Shown here: one piece after another, positions 23,571 through 36,329 of the stretch
How positions within the stretch are numbered: position 1 is the first letter of the stretch
How the letters are laid out: every line of letters starts with the position of its first letter
Assembly (NCBI GenBank): GCA_003952965.2
Contig: CM025854.1
Location: 21,870,111-21,934,110 of the forward strand
Direction: 5' to 3'
Length of the DNA: 64,000 bases
Source: Morella rubra
Lineage: Eukaryota > Streptophyta > Magnoliopsida > Fagales > Myricaceae
Translations under genes and position numbers: made by a program
Notes under the pieces: model-generated
The model's input: only the letters and a program-made list of their open reading frames with translations
Database searches by the model: none
What the model was told of the DNA's origin: nothing

Positions 23571-24801
23571 ACTATTATTTATTTTAACTATCAATTATTA
23601 ATTTTAGCCGCTCTACTCTCTTCAAAATATTTTGTTATTTTCAATGGAAATTGTTTTTTAATATGTGAAATTGTAATTTTGTTCTCACATTTTTTTATAG
23701 TCATATTGTTGTGTGGATAAAATCGTCGTTTCATCTGCTAAAAAAATATTTTTATCCAAAGTTACAAAATATTTTGAAGAGTATAGAGTGACTATATATC
23801 TGGAATATGACAAAATTGATATTTTATTGTGTAAAGTATTAGGTCATAATTAAATAGTGCAAAATATATTTATCTCTAGAAAGAAATTAAACTTACCAAT
23901 AAATATAGCTGGTTAAAGAACCCCATAGGGCCCTAATAGGACAGAGAAGGTCGTTGATAGAGCCGCTACCATAGCAAACCGGTCTATGTTTGGGCTGCCA
24001 TGGCCAAGGAGAAAGAGTTCTTTAAAGGCGGTGCTCACTGAGTTGAGAACAAACTAGAGGATGCGTAGGGCCGGGAAGGGAACGTCAGAGATCGAATTCG
24101 AATCAGAGTAGATGTAGATCCAAGGGCCAGTAAGAAAGAGGCCGCGAAGTGCAACTTCATTCTATGTTGGGTTAGAAGAGGACTAGATGAACCGTAGCGA
24201 TCGAGTGGTCCTCCTGAATCCTCATGCCTCTAGAAACCACGGGCTTCTCATATCGGGCCTCAACAAGGTCCGACAACTGATGCCTTGCTAAATTTTAAAG
24301 AAGAATCCTGGGCCTAGCTGTGGGCTATCACAAATCTCATGGCCCAGGGAGGCAACGGTTTATAGTCTTCTAGGTTACCCACAGTTAACATAATCCAAAC
24401 AAGAACTGAGCACCCACGGGACTAGAGTAAAGTCCAGGCCGCTACCAGTTTCAAACTCTTGTTGATATTATAATTATACAGCCACGGTGCTTTTTGTTGG
24501 ATGAGTTTGAAGCAAACAATAGCAAATTGCAAATTAATTGACTGTGTTTTTTTTTGTTCTGGGTCGTGTAAATTTAGTGGAATTGCTCCAGTTTTGTCAT
24601 TCTTAACAAGGCTTCAGTTGCCTAAGAAAGAGGACCAGAAAAGATGAAAAAAAATATATATTAAATGCCATATATATTAGTATTACTTTAGGGAGTATAG
24701 AAATTCCGACATAAGTGAAACGTTTTCCAAGAAATCAGAAGTAAAATAAATCCAATTTAGATTAATAGAACGGAAAAAAAAGTAGCATGAACTGAAAATA
24801 A
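23571..24801. other. Intergenic; GC-richer island of unknown origin
   Basis: AT-rich to about 23920, then a higher-GC stretch (about 23930-24470) without open frames that looks like a piece of a retroelement or other repeat. From about 24530 to 24800 the sequence aligns with the 3' flank of copy 2 (around GGCTTCAGTTGCCT). Confidence 0.35.
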
Positions 24802-27358
24802 CTAGACTCTGAAGTGGAGGTCGACATTTATGTCGTCCGGAAGTCTACGCCGAGGGGGGAACTTGGGAAGGAGATGGGCAATGTATTTAGCCGCTTCTAG
24901 ATATGCTGTGTACTGCTTCGTAGTAGTCTTTATAATTTGTTTGGCTCCTTCATCTTCACACGCTTTTGAGTCGTAATGCTCAAGATTAGCTGCACGCGTA
25001 CCAGTGGCAAATGGCAATACGTGCACATGGCTACCGTTTTCCTTCCCAAGTAGTGCCTGAAGTGTTCTCTTATTCAAAGCCCAGCTCCCTGTCCTCCAAT
25101 CGAACTGATACAGAGAAAGAAAACGTTGCCCGTAAATAGCTACAAATTCCAATGAAGCTAACACAAACTCAAATTCCTCCTTGGACATATAGTAGGGAAA
25201 GCTGATCCTTGTCCATCCGGGTTTTACTCCAACATAGCCCTGCAAAAACCAAGGACAATTTAGCTCAGAACAAAAGCTTTCTATATGAAAATTTTCAGAG
25301 CTCCACAGCAGGAGCAATTTAGCCACAATTTTACCTTTAGAACGGCATCTCTGATGGCAACAGAATGGTTCTCATCGATATTAAGCAGAGTGTGAGCATA
25401 GGGTCCAGCACACGCGCACCCGCCTCGAGCCTGTATGCCAAACAGGTCATTCATGAGTGCCGCTACGAATGGTCCATGAAGAGGCTTATCTCTCTTGCTC
25501 CCTGTCTCTTTCCACATGTAAAGCAAGTTATCCCTTGTCTCTCTGCAATCAGTACTAGACCCATTTCTTAGGCCGGCCGAGGAGGAATTGGTAGTGCTAT
25601 AAATAAGGAAAGACAAGACAGCTTGTCGCTTGACGCTTGTATTTCCCAAAATGCATATGTTTTGATTTGGGAGAAGCCTCTCAAGAACTTTCGCTATGTA
25701 AGTATGCTCATAGTTTTCAATCGTCTCGAAACCAATGTATTCCTTCACCCAGAAAGTGAGTGCAGCTCTAACTGTCTGGATTATTTGAGGAGTGCCACCA
25801 TTTTCTCTTTCTTCTATGTCCTTGTAGTACACTGTGTCCTGCAATTAGCAATGACATATAGTTGGACATTCTAAGGAATTACCATCTAAGAAAGACTACT
25901 CTGTTCTGCATGTATTTTACTGCAACTTCTTTGGCAATTTTCCAAACACGCCCGCCCTCTGCCAATGAAACATGGGTCCACTACACAATCAATTAAAGTA
26001 CTCAAATAAGAGGCTTATCGATTACCCTTTCACTGAAGCCGCCGACAAAAAGAACTGTTCCACCTCCACAAGTTGATGGTGGAGAATATTGTAGCTGATA
26101 CAGAGCCTTGTTCATCAAAAGAATACCGGGTGTTCCTGGGCCTCCAATAAACTTATGTGGACTAAGGAAAATGGCATCATAGCCATCAATCTCTCCGGGC
26201 CTCATGTCAATCTTTGCATAAGGACCACTAAACACACAGAAAGTTGAGGCTACAAAGTTAGAGCCTTCATTCAAAAAATTTCAAGAACTTGAGCTCAAGG
26301 ATTTTCTTACCTTGCTGCAAAATCAAAGCAAGCAAAACCTCCATGTTGGTGAAGAAGTGTCGCAATTGCTCGTGTGTCCGAGCAAATTCCGGTCACATTG
26401 CTACAAGCCGAAAAAGAAGCTAAGAGTGGCCTTCTGGAACGTTTATAATGCTCCAGTTGTTGTCTTAGAGCCTCCTTGTCTATCGAGCCGTTGTCATCTA
26501 AACCAATCTCCACAACTTCAGCCAAGCTTTGCCGCCAAGAAAGAAGGTTCGAGTGGTGCTCATACGGCCCAACAAAAACCACCCACCTTTCCTCAGCCCT
26601 GAGACATTCTAATACTCTCTCTCTCAGAATTGATGGAACAATGATGCCCATTACTTCTTGAAGTCTTTTAATGGCTGCAGTTGTGCCTGAGCCGCAAAAT
26701 ATGATTGCATCATTGTCTCCACCACCTAAGCATTTCTTTATATACTTGGTTGCTTCGTGCACCATTTTGGTTGTTCGGTGCCCCACGTAACTGTCAGTAG
26801 TATGACTGTTCCCTGTATAAAAATATATAAATAGTTGCAGAGTCAAAAAATCTTGTTTTGGATGTCGTCAAGATTCAAGTCAATTAACATGAACCTAAAA
26901 CCAGTACTGTCTGAAAAATCCACAGAAATGGACAACTGGGAAATGAAAAGTTGAACAAGTTCAAGCTAGAGTATCTGACTAAGGAACTAGGTGAAGAATA
27001 AAAACGAAGATAACCAACCATAAGAAGGAAGAACATTCTTGATAATGAAATCTTCGATATATCGAAGAGACCGGCCGGAAGCAGTGTGATCCGCATAGGT
27101 GAGTCGTCTTCTTCCAAAAGGAGTGTCAATTTCTGCATCGCCGCCAATGACTTGAGAGCGCAGCCAAGATAGCTTTTCCTCCGCCGATTGATACCTTGGC
27201 AGATCCATTTCCAACGTCCCAGAGGCTTCAGAGCGATGAGAAAGATCTTCGGAAGCTGGAGATGAGCTAGAGCTCCAAGTACTAGTTTTGCTACGGTCTT
27301 GGCTCAATGTCTTTTGAGCACTAAGAGCCTCCCTCAACATGAGTTGCTCGAGTTCCAT
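24802..27358 (-). CDS. PLP-dependent class V aminotransferase-like protein, copy 3 (intact)
   Basis: Five exons on the minus strand: 27358-27019, 26812-26311, 26227-26026, 25838-25335, 25239-24802. The sum is 1986 bases, giving 661 residues and no internal stop. It has the same PLP-fold landmarks as copy 2: CGSGTTAAI, GPYEHHSN, CFDFAAS, LSPHKFIGGPG (expected PLP lysine near residue 306) and ARGGCACAGPYAH. It is the most diverged of the three, with a shorter SFRV-type C-terminus (LHFRV) and a DDINVD tail motif. The donor of intron 1 is ATG/GTTGGT, weaker than the GTAAAT/GTAAAC of copies 1 and 2. An in-frame ATG eight codons upstream exists, but MELEQL aligns with the other copies and is the better start. 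Reaction and substrate cannot be read from the sequence. Confidence 0.85.
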
Positions 27359-29548
27359 GTTTGAAGAATATAAACTAAGCAAATCAAGGGTACTTTAGAA
27401 GAAGATCAAGATGGGGATGCTGATGATGACAGGTTGGCAATGAAGAAGAAGAAGAACTAGATATAAGGGCATAGATAGGGACGGAAGATATGAAAGTGTA
27501 AATTTTTCTTCTAAGGAATATGAAACTGTAATGGAATATAGATACAAGTTACAACTTACTATGGTCTCTGGGTCATAACCAACTGCACCCATAATATATT
27601 TGACGCTAATTCAGGTAGCAGAGCCCCTCTTTCTTAAGTGGTAAGAGTTGGGCGAAAAACACACCGACCAGTTGCGTGCGCGCTATTGGACCCATGACAT
27701 GATCAGGAGGCTAAGTGCCAAAGACTTTCTAATTAAAAGACCATTTTGACCACAAATCTAACGGCCAACCTTAAAATTTAGAAACTCCTGCAAGTTGAAA
27801 GAATCAGGGGGCCCGTCAACCGTGCAGTAGACACATTCCTAGTAAGAATCAGATGTTGTGCCTTTCTCCCATAGAATACACTTCAGAAAAGCTGGAACAT
27901 TACCTTCGACAGGTGGATATACAGGTGCATGCATCCATTTGGCGTCTTGTTTTTCATCCCAATGTTTTATGTCTTCCTATTAGCGTACGAAGACTTTGTA
28001 ATAAGCATTAAATATGACAATTAAATTCTAGGATTTACCACAAATTTTTTTTTTTAAGAAAAAAAAAAAAGATAGAGAGAGAAGGTGAGCTTGTGGGTTT
28101 TGTTTTTTTTAATACTGGGCTCAGCGCTCTTTGCGCAGTCAGATATTCTTTCTTGGGAGCCAGGCAAGTGACTGATGAAAGGCTTGCTCAAAAAAAAAAA
28201 AGTGACTGATTAAAGGTATGTTGTCAAATCCAGCCAGAAGATAAAGAAAATCAAGAGGGAATAGGAACGTAATTAAGCTTAAATGGAAAAACAACCACTG
28301 CTTGCCAAGCAGGAAAAGCAACCTATACTTGTCGATATATCTAACCATACCAGCCCAGCCCAGCGCATATGTCCCTATGGATAGGGACGGAATTATGATT
28401 ATATTTAAAGGGGGCCAATTTCATAAAAATACATTTTGGGAGGCCGAATTGCAAAAAGTGAAAATGTCTAAAAACCCACCTTTTATTTCTATTGTTTTTC
28501 CTAAATGGACCCAAAATTTTCTGCTGAGTTTGGGGGCTCGGGGCATGGCCCCTCCCTAGCTCCCTCCTTGGCCATGGAGGACAAAAAATGAGAAAAAAAA
28601 AAAAAAAAAAGAAGGAAGACAGTTTAATGAAAATGACATTGACATGTCATTTAACAAAAACTCTAAATGAAAAAAGAAAGACCAAACATGTGAAAAAATA
28701 GGAAAGAGTGTCCTTGGTTCTGTGACTTCTGTTTGTCAGTTTCCTTCATTTCTATCCGTGCCTATAGACTATAAGTCTATATAGTATCAACTCTGGTTAT
28801 CCCTATTGTCGGTTTAGTTGGTTGGATACGTTTAGTGAGTTCGGTTTGGTCCTCGGAGACCTACATAGAGAGGTTCTGCACAATTGTAGAACTGCAGGAC
28901 AATTGTGTAGACTTCTTGGTAAATCTATCGCGCTGCAGAAATTGCCATGTTAGGTCCAGCTTCCTTTACTTGATATTTGTTCAGCTGCAAGTCCCCACAG
29001 CATTGCAAATAAGTGGTCCGTGCTGGTGCACTTTGTAACACCTTTAATTAGTTAGAAGTTCTGGTTCACTTGCTATAACACCCCTATTGTATTTTAATCC
29101 ACCGTGATAAAATACAGAAATACATATATCTGTATTTTATCCGTTTATTGCCAAAATAAAAATGGTCCGGTCACTTGTGGACAATGAACTCACTTACTAC
29201 TGAAAATTTAGTTGTTTGAAAAAGAAAAAAAGGAAAAAATAAAAGCAGGAAAAACAATCTACACTCGTAACTTAATCTAACAATAGAATAGGGTCCACAT
29301 GCAAATTAAGAAAAAAGAGAAATGAAATAGAAGAAATCATATGGTTAAAAAAAAAACAAGCCTCAAATGAAAAGATAAAAGGACATAATAATGTAATAAA
29401 CAACCCTAAACGATGCCTCTAAATAAGTTGCCTTGAACCGTGATCATCTTTACTTGGGTTCCTGCAACCACTTCATCGGCAGCCTTCCTGTAGGATAAAC
29501 AGGCATATGCATCATTTTCTAGTCGAGGTCTTTTTAGAAGACATTCCA
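27359..29548. other. Intergenic between PLP cluster and acidic protein gene
   Basis: Includes the copy 3 leader and the shared upstream block at about 27627-27652. A segment near 28379-28560 (GGGACGGAATTATGATTA, then AAAGGGGGCCAATTT) resembles a single degraded end of a DUF4371-type hAT. The rest, including several A-runs and short spurious frames, holds nothing I can name. Confidence 0.4.
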
Positions 29549-32259
29549 TCACACACTTGCTTTTTCTTCAGCACTCCCCTTTACTTCTTCAATTTTCTGT
29601 TCTGCGCTTACTGTAGCTTCAAGTGGTTTCTGTGTTTCAGCCTCCTCGTGTGAACTAGGAACATCGGGGACTTCTGATTTCTTTTCCTCAGAGACGCCAT
29701 TGGATTGCTTCTCTACGGCTGGTGCAGCCTCAACTGCTTTCTCAGTTTCAGCCTTCTTCTGAGCATCGTCAACATCTGGTACTTCCTTTTTCTTCCCATC
29801 CACTGTTTCATCAGTTTTAGTCTCTGCAGCTGGCGCAGTTTCAGTTGTTTTCTCTGTTTCGGCGTTCTCAGGAGCATTGACTACTGCCAAGACAGGCATC
29901 TGTTGAGCAGGAGTACTTTCAGATTGTTTAGCATCAGCAACGTCTGGTACAGGGGCCAGTTCAATTGAAGTCTCAGGCTTTTGAGCATCGGCGACAACAT
30001 CTGGGACATGGGTCTGTTCCACTCGAATTTCGGATTTCTCGACCTCTGAAAGGTTGGTTTCAGATTCGTCTATGGGTTTTTTATCCACTGACGTATCTTC
30101 TTCTTTCAGCGGCTCCGCCGCAGGGTTAACATCTGTTGTTGAATCCTTGCCTTCCTCATTCTACCAAAAGGTCGAAAAGATCAACAAATTGGAATTGTGA
30201 CAGAGGCTTATGAAAGAAAATTTCGTCAACAAACAGTCGACTGTATTTCAAAAGTCACAAAACAGAATCTAAGACCAAGAGCCAGAAAAACAACAACACT
30301 CTAATCTGATATGCTCAGGTATTTCAAAATCTTCAAGTATTTCAAAATATCCAGCTGAGTCTGCATAAACCAACCAAAATTAGCTGCAGACAACAAAAAA
30401 AAGTTACATACAGCAGTACCAACATGTAGGACATGATGGCCAGAGTGAGTCTCGCGGTCATCACCAACCCCATTTGATAAAAATCTCATCCCAGAGGCCC
30501 CATTTATCTAATCAATTAATAAGGTAAGCAAATGCCCTGACCAAACAGTACAAATAGTCTTCTAATCTTCTGGTACATTCACCCAAACGGTCAATTCAGG
30601 CCTCGTAGTTGCCACCAACTCGGCATGTCCTCATGTCATGCTTATCGGTGGTCATTATCAATGGCACTAAAAAAGTCGAGATTAACCTCCTCGAGTGATT
30701 TTTCACAGACCCAAGAGTGTAACCCCAAAGAAAAGTTGCTTAATCATCAAACTGTACCAACCCCGTTTAAGTGCTTTGGCCAATTGGGTGACATTATTAT
30801 ATATCCTACCTCGCCTCTTCTCATTATCATCTTCGCTCATCACATTGGAACCCCTCCTTTAGCACCAGAAAAAATCAGAAGATTCGAACCGGACCCACTC
30901 TGATTTTTTCTAAAGAAAAGTTAGCTAACATTAATGCCCTTGGAAACGACACAGACAATAAATTAGGAAACAGATATCATGGTTTGCCCTTTACAGAAGA
31001 GTATGACCCATGAACTACATAACATCGACAAACAAAAAACTAACGAAAAAGCGACCAAAGAGGATCCAACGAAGCTGGTGGGCCTTGACACTAGGACACG
31101 CGTTTTTGGCGTGAAACGACAGATCATTCAATGTTTGAAGATTCCTTAGACCGATTCTCTACCACTAAAGATCCTAATTAAAGCAACCAACATCAGAGAT
31201 CTACGGCGTTTAACACGTCCAAACGAAGAATCACGAACAAGAATTTTTTTTTCCAAAAATAAAGTTTGTGTTTTCTTTCTAATTCTGTCACGGAAAGTCA
31301 TCAATGAGGGAGGGAGTTCTTCGAGAAATCCAAAAAGTCAAGATGCCAAACACGGCATCGGAAAAAGCAATAGGGAATAGTTCCCGTTAGAATCAAAACT
31401 TTGGAGAGGATCTATGAATGTTTATCCTTGTTAGTACGGTAATGACAAATTAACCACTAAAAAAATTAGACTTTTTCAAACTATACTTTCCGGGAACTCT
31501 GTTTGGGACAGAAGACAACATAGAGGTCCATTGAGTTTTTCGATCTCCTGGACCCCAAGATACAAGCATAATAATACATCGTCCCAATAATTTTCATTGG
31601 TGTCATCCTTGTCCTTTCGTATTCCTTCAGTTTCTTGGTAACCAAACGGAAACTCTAGAGATAAAATTCAAAGAATAACCCACCCGTACAAGTCTTAAGG
31701 AAAAACAAACAACGATCTGCGCTTCTCCAAACAAAAGCAAGAAAAACAGAAACCAAACAGGATAGGAGATAAATGAAAGCAAGAATTAACTAGCTTTTAC
31801 CCGAAGTTTGATGTGTGCTGAGTAAACATTCCGTAACCATTTTAGACCAAAAATGAAAGCTGGATTTTTACCTCCACATGCAACAGGAAACCCCTCCCCC
31901 ATAACTCATTTCCAAGAACTGCAATCAGATCGGACCTTCTTTTTCTCCTTTATCGGACTTAGTACGAAAGGAAAATACGAAACAATGATCATTACCTCCT
32001 TGAACAAATGGCTGAGAGAACGACGCTTGCTCTCTTGGTCGTCAACTTTGTCGTCGCCGACAATCTCCTTCACCTTATCCTCCTCTTCCTCCCTCTTAAT
32101 AATTTCCGCAACCTCACTGACGCTGACAACGACAACAGCCGACTCTTTCTCGTTCTCGGCGGGCACGTGGGCCGCACAGGCTTTCTCATCCACAGCCGGC
32201 TCCGGAGCCGCCGCCGCATCCTCCTTCAACACCTTTGGCTTGGTCGCGCACCCTCCCAT
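29549..32259 (-). CDS. Predicted N-acylated, acidic repeat-containing protein
   Basis: Two exons on the minus strand, 32259-31996 and 30160-29549, joined in phase 0 by GT-AG sites across an intron of 1835 bp; 291 residues. The N-terminus MGGCATKPK has Gly2 for N-myristoylation and Cys4 for palmitoylation, which predicts attachment to the plasma membrane or endomembranes. There is no transmembrane segment. The remainder is rich in Glu, Lys, Ala, Val and Pro and looks disordered. The second exon contains about five degenerate repeats built on a PDV-x-DAQK-x-ETEK pattern followed by EAAPA and a Glu/Lys run. I do not recognise a named family. A TATATAT box lies about 150 bp upstream. The first exon alone ends in a helical, charged segment (KRREEEED-like) that could pair with a partner. 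Molecular function is unknown. Confidence 0.7.
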
Positions 32260-32407
32260 GTCAGTCTCCCTCTGTCTGGCGCTGAATTCCTTCCTATTTT
32301 CTCTCTCTAGAACTTCTTTGAAGGCAAAGAGATAGCTGTTTATCAGGAAAGAATTCGGCGGTTGTGCTCATTTGTTCTGAGGAGAAGAAATAAACTTCGT
32401 ACCGCTC

Positions 32408-32414
32408 ATATATA
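32408..32414 (-). promoter_or_regulatory. Likely TATA box of acidic protein gene
   Basis: TATATAT on the minus strand about 150 bp upstream of the ATG at 32259. Confidence 0.5.
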
Positions 32415-33000
32415 GTAAAACTGTTTCTTTTCTTAACCCAATAAAAAGGTTATTTTAAAAAAAAATTCCTTTTTTACGAGAAATTTTACAGTAAAATTTA
32501 CGGTCACAGCCAGGCTGTAAACTTTGGGGGTGACTGCGACCGCCGCGATTTATTCCATTACATAAACATTAAAAACAAAAAAACAAAAATGTTGGGGACA
32601 ATCTTTTTAAGGTTCGTGAACTGAAAAATAGGAAGTTGGAGGGGCTGTTGGTTAGAGTTGTGAGAGATTGTTGGGGGAAAGTGGACGGTTTGACCGAGGG
32701 AATGTGGTAGGGGGACACGTGTGCCTGGTTTCGTTTACAGCGAGGCAAAATGGGGGATTGGAGGATTGTGGCCCTCGTGACTTGTGATGTGAGTTGGATG
32801 TTCTCTGGACGTGGGTCCCGGCCGTCGCGGTTTGCTGGGGACACTTGTGGGTGTTTGCAAACTTGCACTGAGTCAGTGGGGTCCGATTTTAATTAAGATG
32901 GGATGAGTGGTCCACGCACCATTACACAAAATATCAACCCCCTTGATTTCTCGATTGTTGTTTCCTTTTTTTTTTTTTTTTTTTTGTATGTATATGAAAA

Positions 33001-33118
33001 ACATCACCTTAGTTTTTAAGTAATATATCGATAATATGATAATATGAAACATTATATTAACATCACCTTGGTTTTTTAGTAATATATCGATAATATGGTA
33101 ATATGAGACATTATGTGT
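33001..33118. repeat. 59-bp tandem duplication
   Basis: Two adjacent units (33001-33059 and 33060-33118), both beginning ACATCACCTT and containing TAATATATCGATAATATG. Only a few substitutions separate them. Confidence 0.85.
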
Positions 33119-33121
33119 AAG

Positions 33122-33390
33122 GATGTTTGCCAAACAAAAATTTTAAGAATTTTAAATTTATAAGAAAAAATTTTGAGTGTTTAATTTTGATGGAATTGTA
33201 AAAACTTTATAAAAAAAATTATAAATAATTTTTATTAGAATTTGTTAAAAAGTACTGAATGAGAATATTTGATGTTTTTTTTATAGAAAAAATATTGAAA
33301 TTGGTGTAAAAATGTGTTCAAATTTATATAAAATTTTTGATATTTAGTTATAAAAATTTTCTTAAGAAGTCGCAAATTTTGGTAAACATC
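33122..33390. mobile_element. MITE-like element
   Basis: The left end GATGTTTGCCAAACAAAAA and the right end (opposite strand) GATGTTTACCAAAATTTGC form an imperfect inverted repeat around an AT-rich interior of about 270 bp. I could not find a clear target duplication. Confidence 0.45.
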
Positions 33391-36329
33391 TGGGTCAAGT
33401 AACAGTGGCACAGCACTTCTTGACTCTTTCTATTTGTGTGGATGTACTGCTGGCGGATGAAGACCAGGATGATGATGGATTTTTATTAGCCATAAACCGT
33501 TTAAGTGGATTAGGGGCCATGCAATCCACTATTAAAAGATAGGATTAAGATTAAGAATTTAACTAATCGGCAAAAATAAATTAAATAGATTAATTTAAAT
33601 TTAAAATTTTGGGGTTTTACATCTTAATTAGATGTTGAACTCTGTAATGTGGGAGGATAAATAGCTATGTTTTTTTTTTTTCTTGGCAAATAGCGATGTT
33701 GACAAATATGTAGGAATTTGTTTTAGTGACTATTCAGCTTCAGTTTAGGATGCTTCTAGATGCACAAATCTAAAAATGCAAATTTTTTAAGAGAAAAGTA
33801 TTTTAAATAATGTAATTTTAAATAAAGGTATAAACTACCAATTTTGATATATTAAGTCTCCAAACTTTCATAATTAATCAAATCACTCACTAAGATAAAA
33901 TCTGATAATTAAAATTGTGTTACGTTGCTCATTTATAACGCATGTGACACAAGTTTGATAGTTAAATATTTTTTAAGAGCGCAAATTGATGAAATTTTGT
34001 ACGTATTTTTTGACTCAATATATTAAAAATGATATTTGATATTATTATTTTCGATTGATTTTGTAGTTTGAAGATTTAAAGTGATTTTTCCTTAATTTTT
34101 TATTACTAACACATTTGATGACTTTTCTTGATAATTTATTCCGACATTGTTCGATCAGTCATCTATAGATCACATGATTTTAAGGACTATTAGCGGTGAT
34201 GACGGGGCAACTAAACCAGCCTTTTGTGGTTATTTTTGTCATTAAAACCAGCTTACTGACAATGACATCTTTGGGGTAAATTTGGGCTCCAAACTCTCAC
34301 GGAGTAGTGGAGAAAGCCAGAATATATATAATGCAGAGCTGTGTTTTGTTTTTGGCCGGCGGGACATGCTGATATCTTTATATTACTTGGGATTTCCAGG
34401 GGGGCAGCATATAAAGGGATATTGATAAGTCGTGGTGGCCTTATAATTACGTCGTGCTGGCCATTACAAAAAAGTAGTATCTCTGTTGCGAATATAAATA
34501 TATTTTTTTTAATTCTTCTCTTCGTTGTATCCATTCATGCTTCCACATTCCGTAACTTTCCATTTGAACTAATCATTTTGCTATTTTAAAAGTACATATA
34601 CAGTAGCTTTAGGGGGCACTACAAATAAATAAAAAATTAATTTTTATTATAAAGTAAATATTACCACGTTCCATGGACCATGGTGTTATACATACATGAA
34701 ATTATAGATTAGTCAAAATTACAAAAGGCTTAATCATTATTTGGAGCAGCTAGCAAACAAATAAATTGCTAAATTAATTTTTTTCCAGATCATATGGAAT
34801 TGGAAAACTGGCCGCCCAGTTATGGACTTGAACATTTCTTCCATGCTCCCATGATTCCCTCCTCACAGACCCACACTTCTGGACGCACGGCCTCTTACGG
34901 CAGCATGGAACAATTTTTCTTCTCCAAAATCACTTGGGACCTGTTCTGGGATCATTTATGAGGGTTTTGGCATTCTTTAATTTGTCTCCACTTCTTTTTT
35001 TTAGCTGAATAATTTGTCTCCGCTTCAATAGCCAAAAAACACACCTTTTTTCTAGGGCAGCTGCGAAAACGATTCGACGTCGTATAAAACAGATGACTTC
35101 ACACCATGCATTGTTATAGCTAGTTTTCAGGTGCGACTTATATGCATGCGCAAAGGGTTTAGTTAGATGATAATTGTTCCCCTTGCAGTGGACAGTACGC
35201 GGTACGTACGTACTGCATGCATAATGATAAGCCAAATTTATTATATCCGGTCGGCCTTTTTATAGTTGGAGTAAATGACGTCGTGCATCGGGTAGTACTA
35301 GTCAATAATAGGTATGCTGCAATTTAACTACAAATTAATTATAGGTCAAAGTTTTTAGTTCAAGTTATGTGATGATCTCAATGTATTATAGCAAAATCTT
35401 ACCACCTAGAGACGCTCCAGATAGCACACGTCTGTCTCGTACAGATATATGAATGATGTCAAATACTAATTATTGATCGTAGTCCCAAATAATTATGTAT
35501 GTATACAACTGGTTATGGAAATTTTCTCAATAAATGGCAGAAATGTCTTTCTATTATTATGCTTTATAATTCAAAACCTTGGCATATGAAACTAGTAGCC
35601 ACCATCTATCTGAAAGATTATATGTATCCTTAACCTACCCACTTATCTTCTTTTATCGATTATTAACTAGCCATGAAGAGCATGTCAAAGCCTCTTCTCT
35701 GTTCTTTGTGCATAGCACACAAATAAAAAGCATTGGTGTGTTTTTATTAAAAAGCATGGGTCATGGGCTTTTATTGCTACTTTATGGAAAGTTTAGAGAC
35801 AGAGTCACAAAGAGGCAGGAGACTGAAAGGTTTGCTCAGCAGTTCTCCTTTTTCTTTTCCTCGGATATGGGCCTCAACCCGACCCAATCAATGTATGAAT
35901 ATACACGTCCAATATAGAGAGAGCGCAGTTCTCAGGCCAACGGTCCAGACCTAACTTTTGTTTTCTTGAAAAGACCCAAATCCAGAAATTTCTTGCGAAG
36001 AGCACAGACAGACACAGGCCTAACAGCTGGGTGGGCACTTGGCCCATCGCCGCAATCGCTACCTACTCCTAAGATTAAGGGAAAAAAAAAAACGGAAAAG
36101 CAGAGCCAAAAAACAAAAGAGGAAATGAGAATAAACGGAGAGCGGAGAGAAGCTCCTCTGACTTTATACCCCAAAGCACCAAGGCGTAGCCGTGAAAATA
36201 GCCTATAATTCTTTTGCGTGAGAGGCAGCGTTTTCTTCTGCGCGAGCCTAGACTTATAATTACTCCCATCTGAGGGTCATAGGAAAAGGCCTCGTTTTTT
36301 AGCAAGTGTTTTCATTCGTTTTTTGATAA

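Larger units (their letters stand above)
32415..36329. other. Intergenic between acidic protein and J-domain genes
   Basis: No gene recognised. It contains a 59-bp tandem duplication (33001-33118), a MITE-like palindromic element (33122-33390) and AT-rich stretches. The last 400 bp, ahead of the J-domain gene on the plus strand, are less AT-rich and contain a GGCCCA motif near 36037, common in promoters of plant housekeeping genes. Confidence 0.45.

Noticed and set aside
31853..32335. 160-codon plus-strand frame
   Set aside because: Antisense shadow of exon 1 of the acidic MGGC protein gene, with low-complexity Ser/Thr content.
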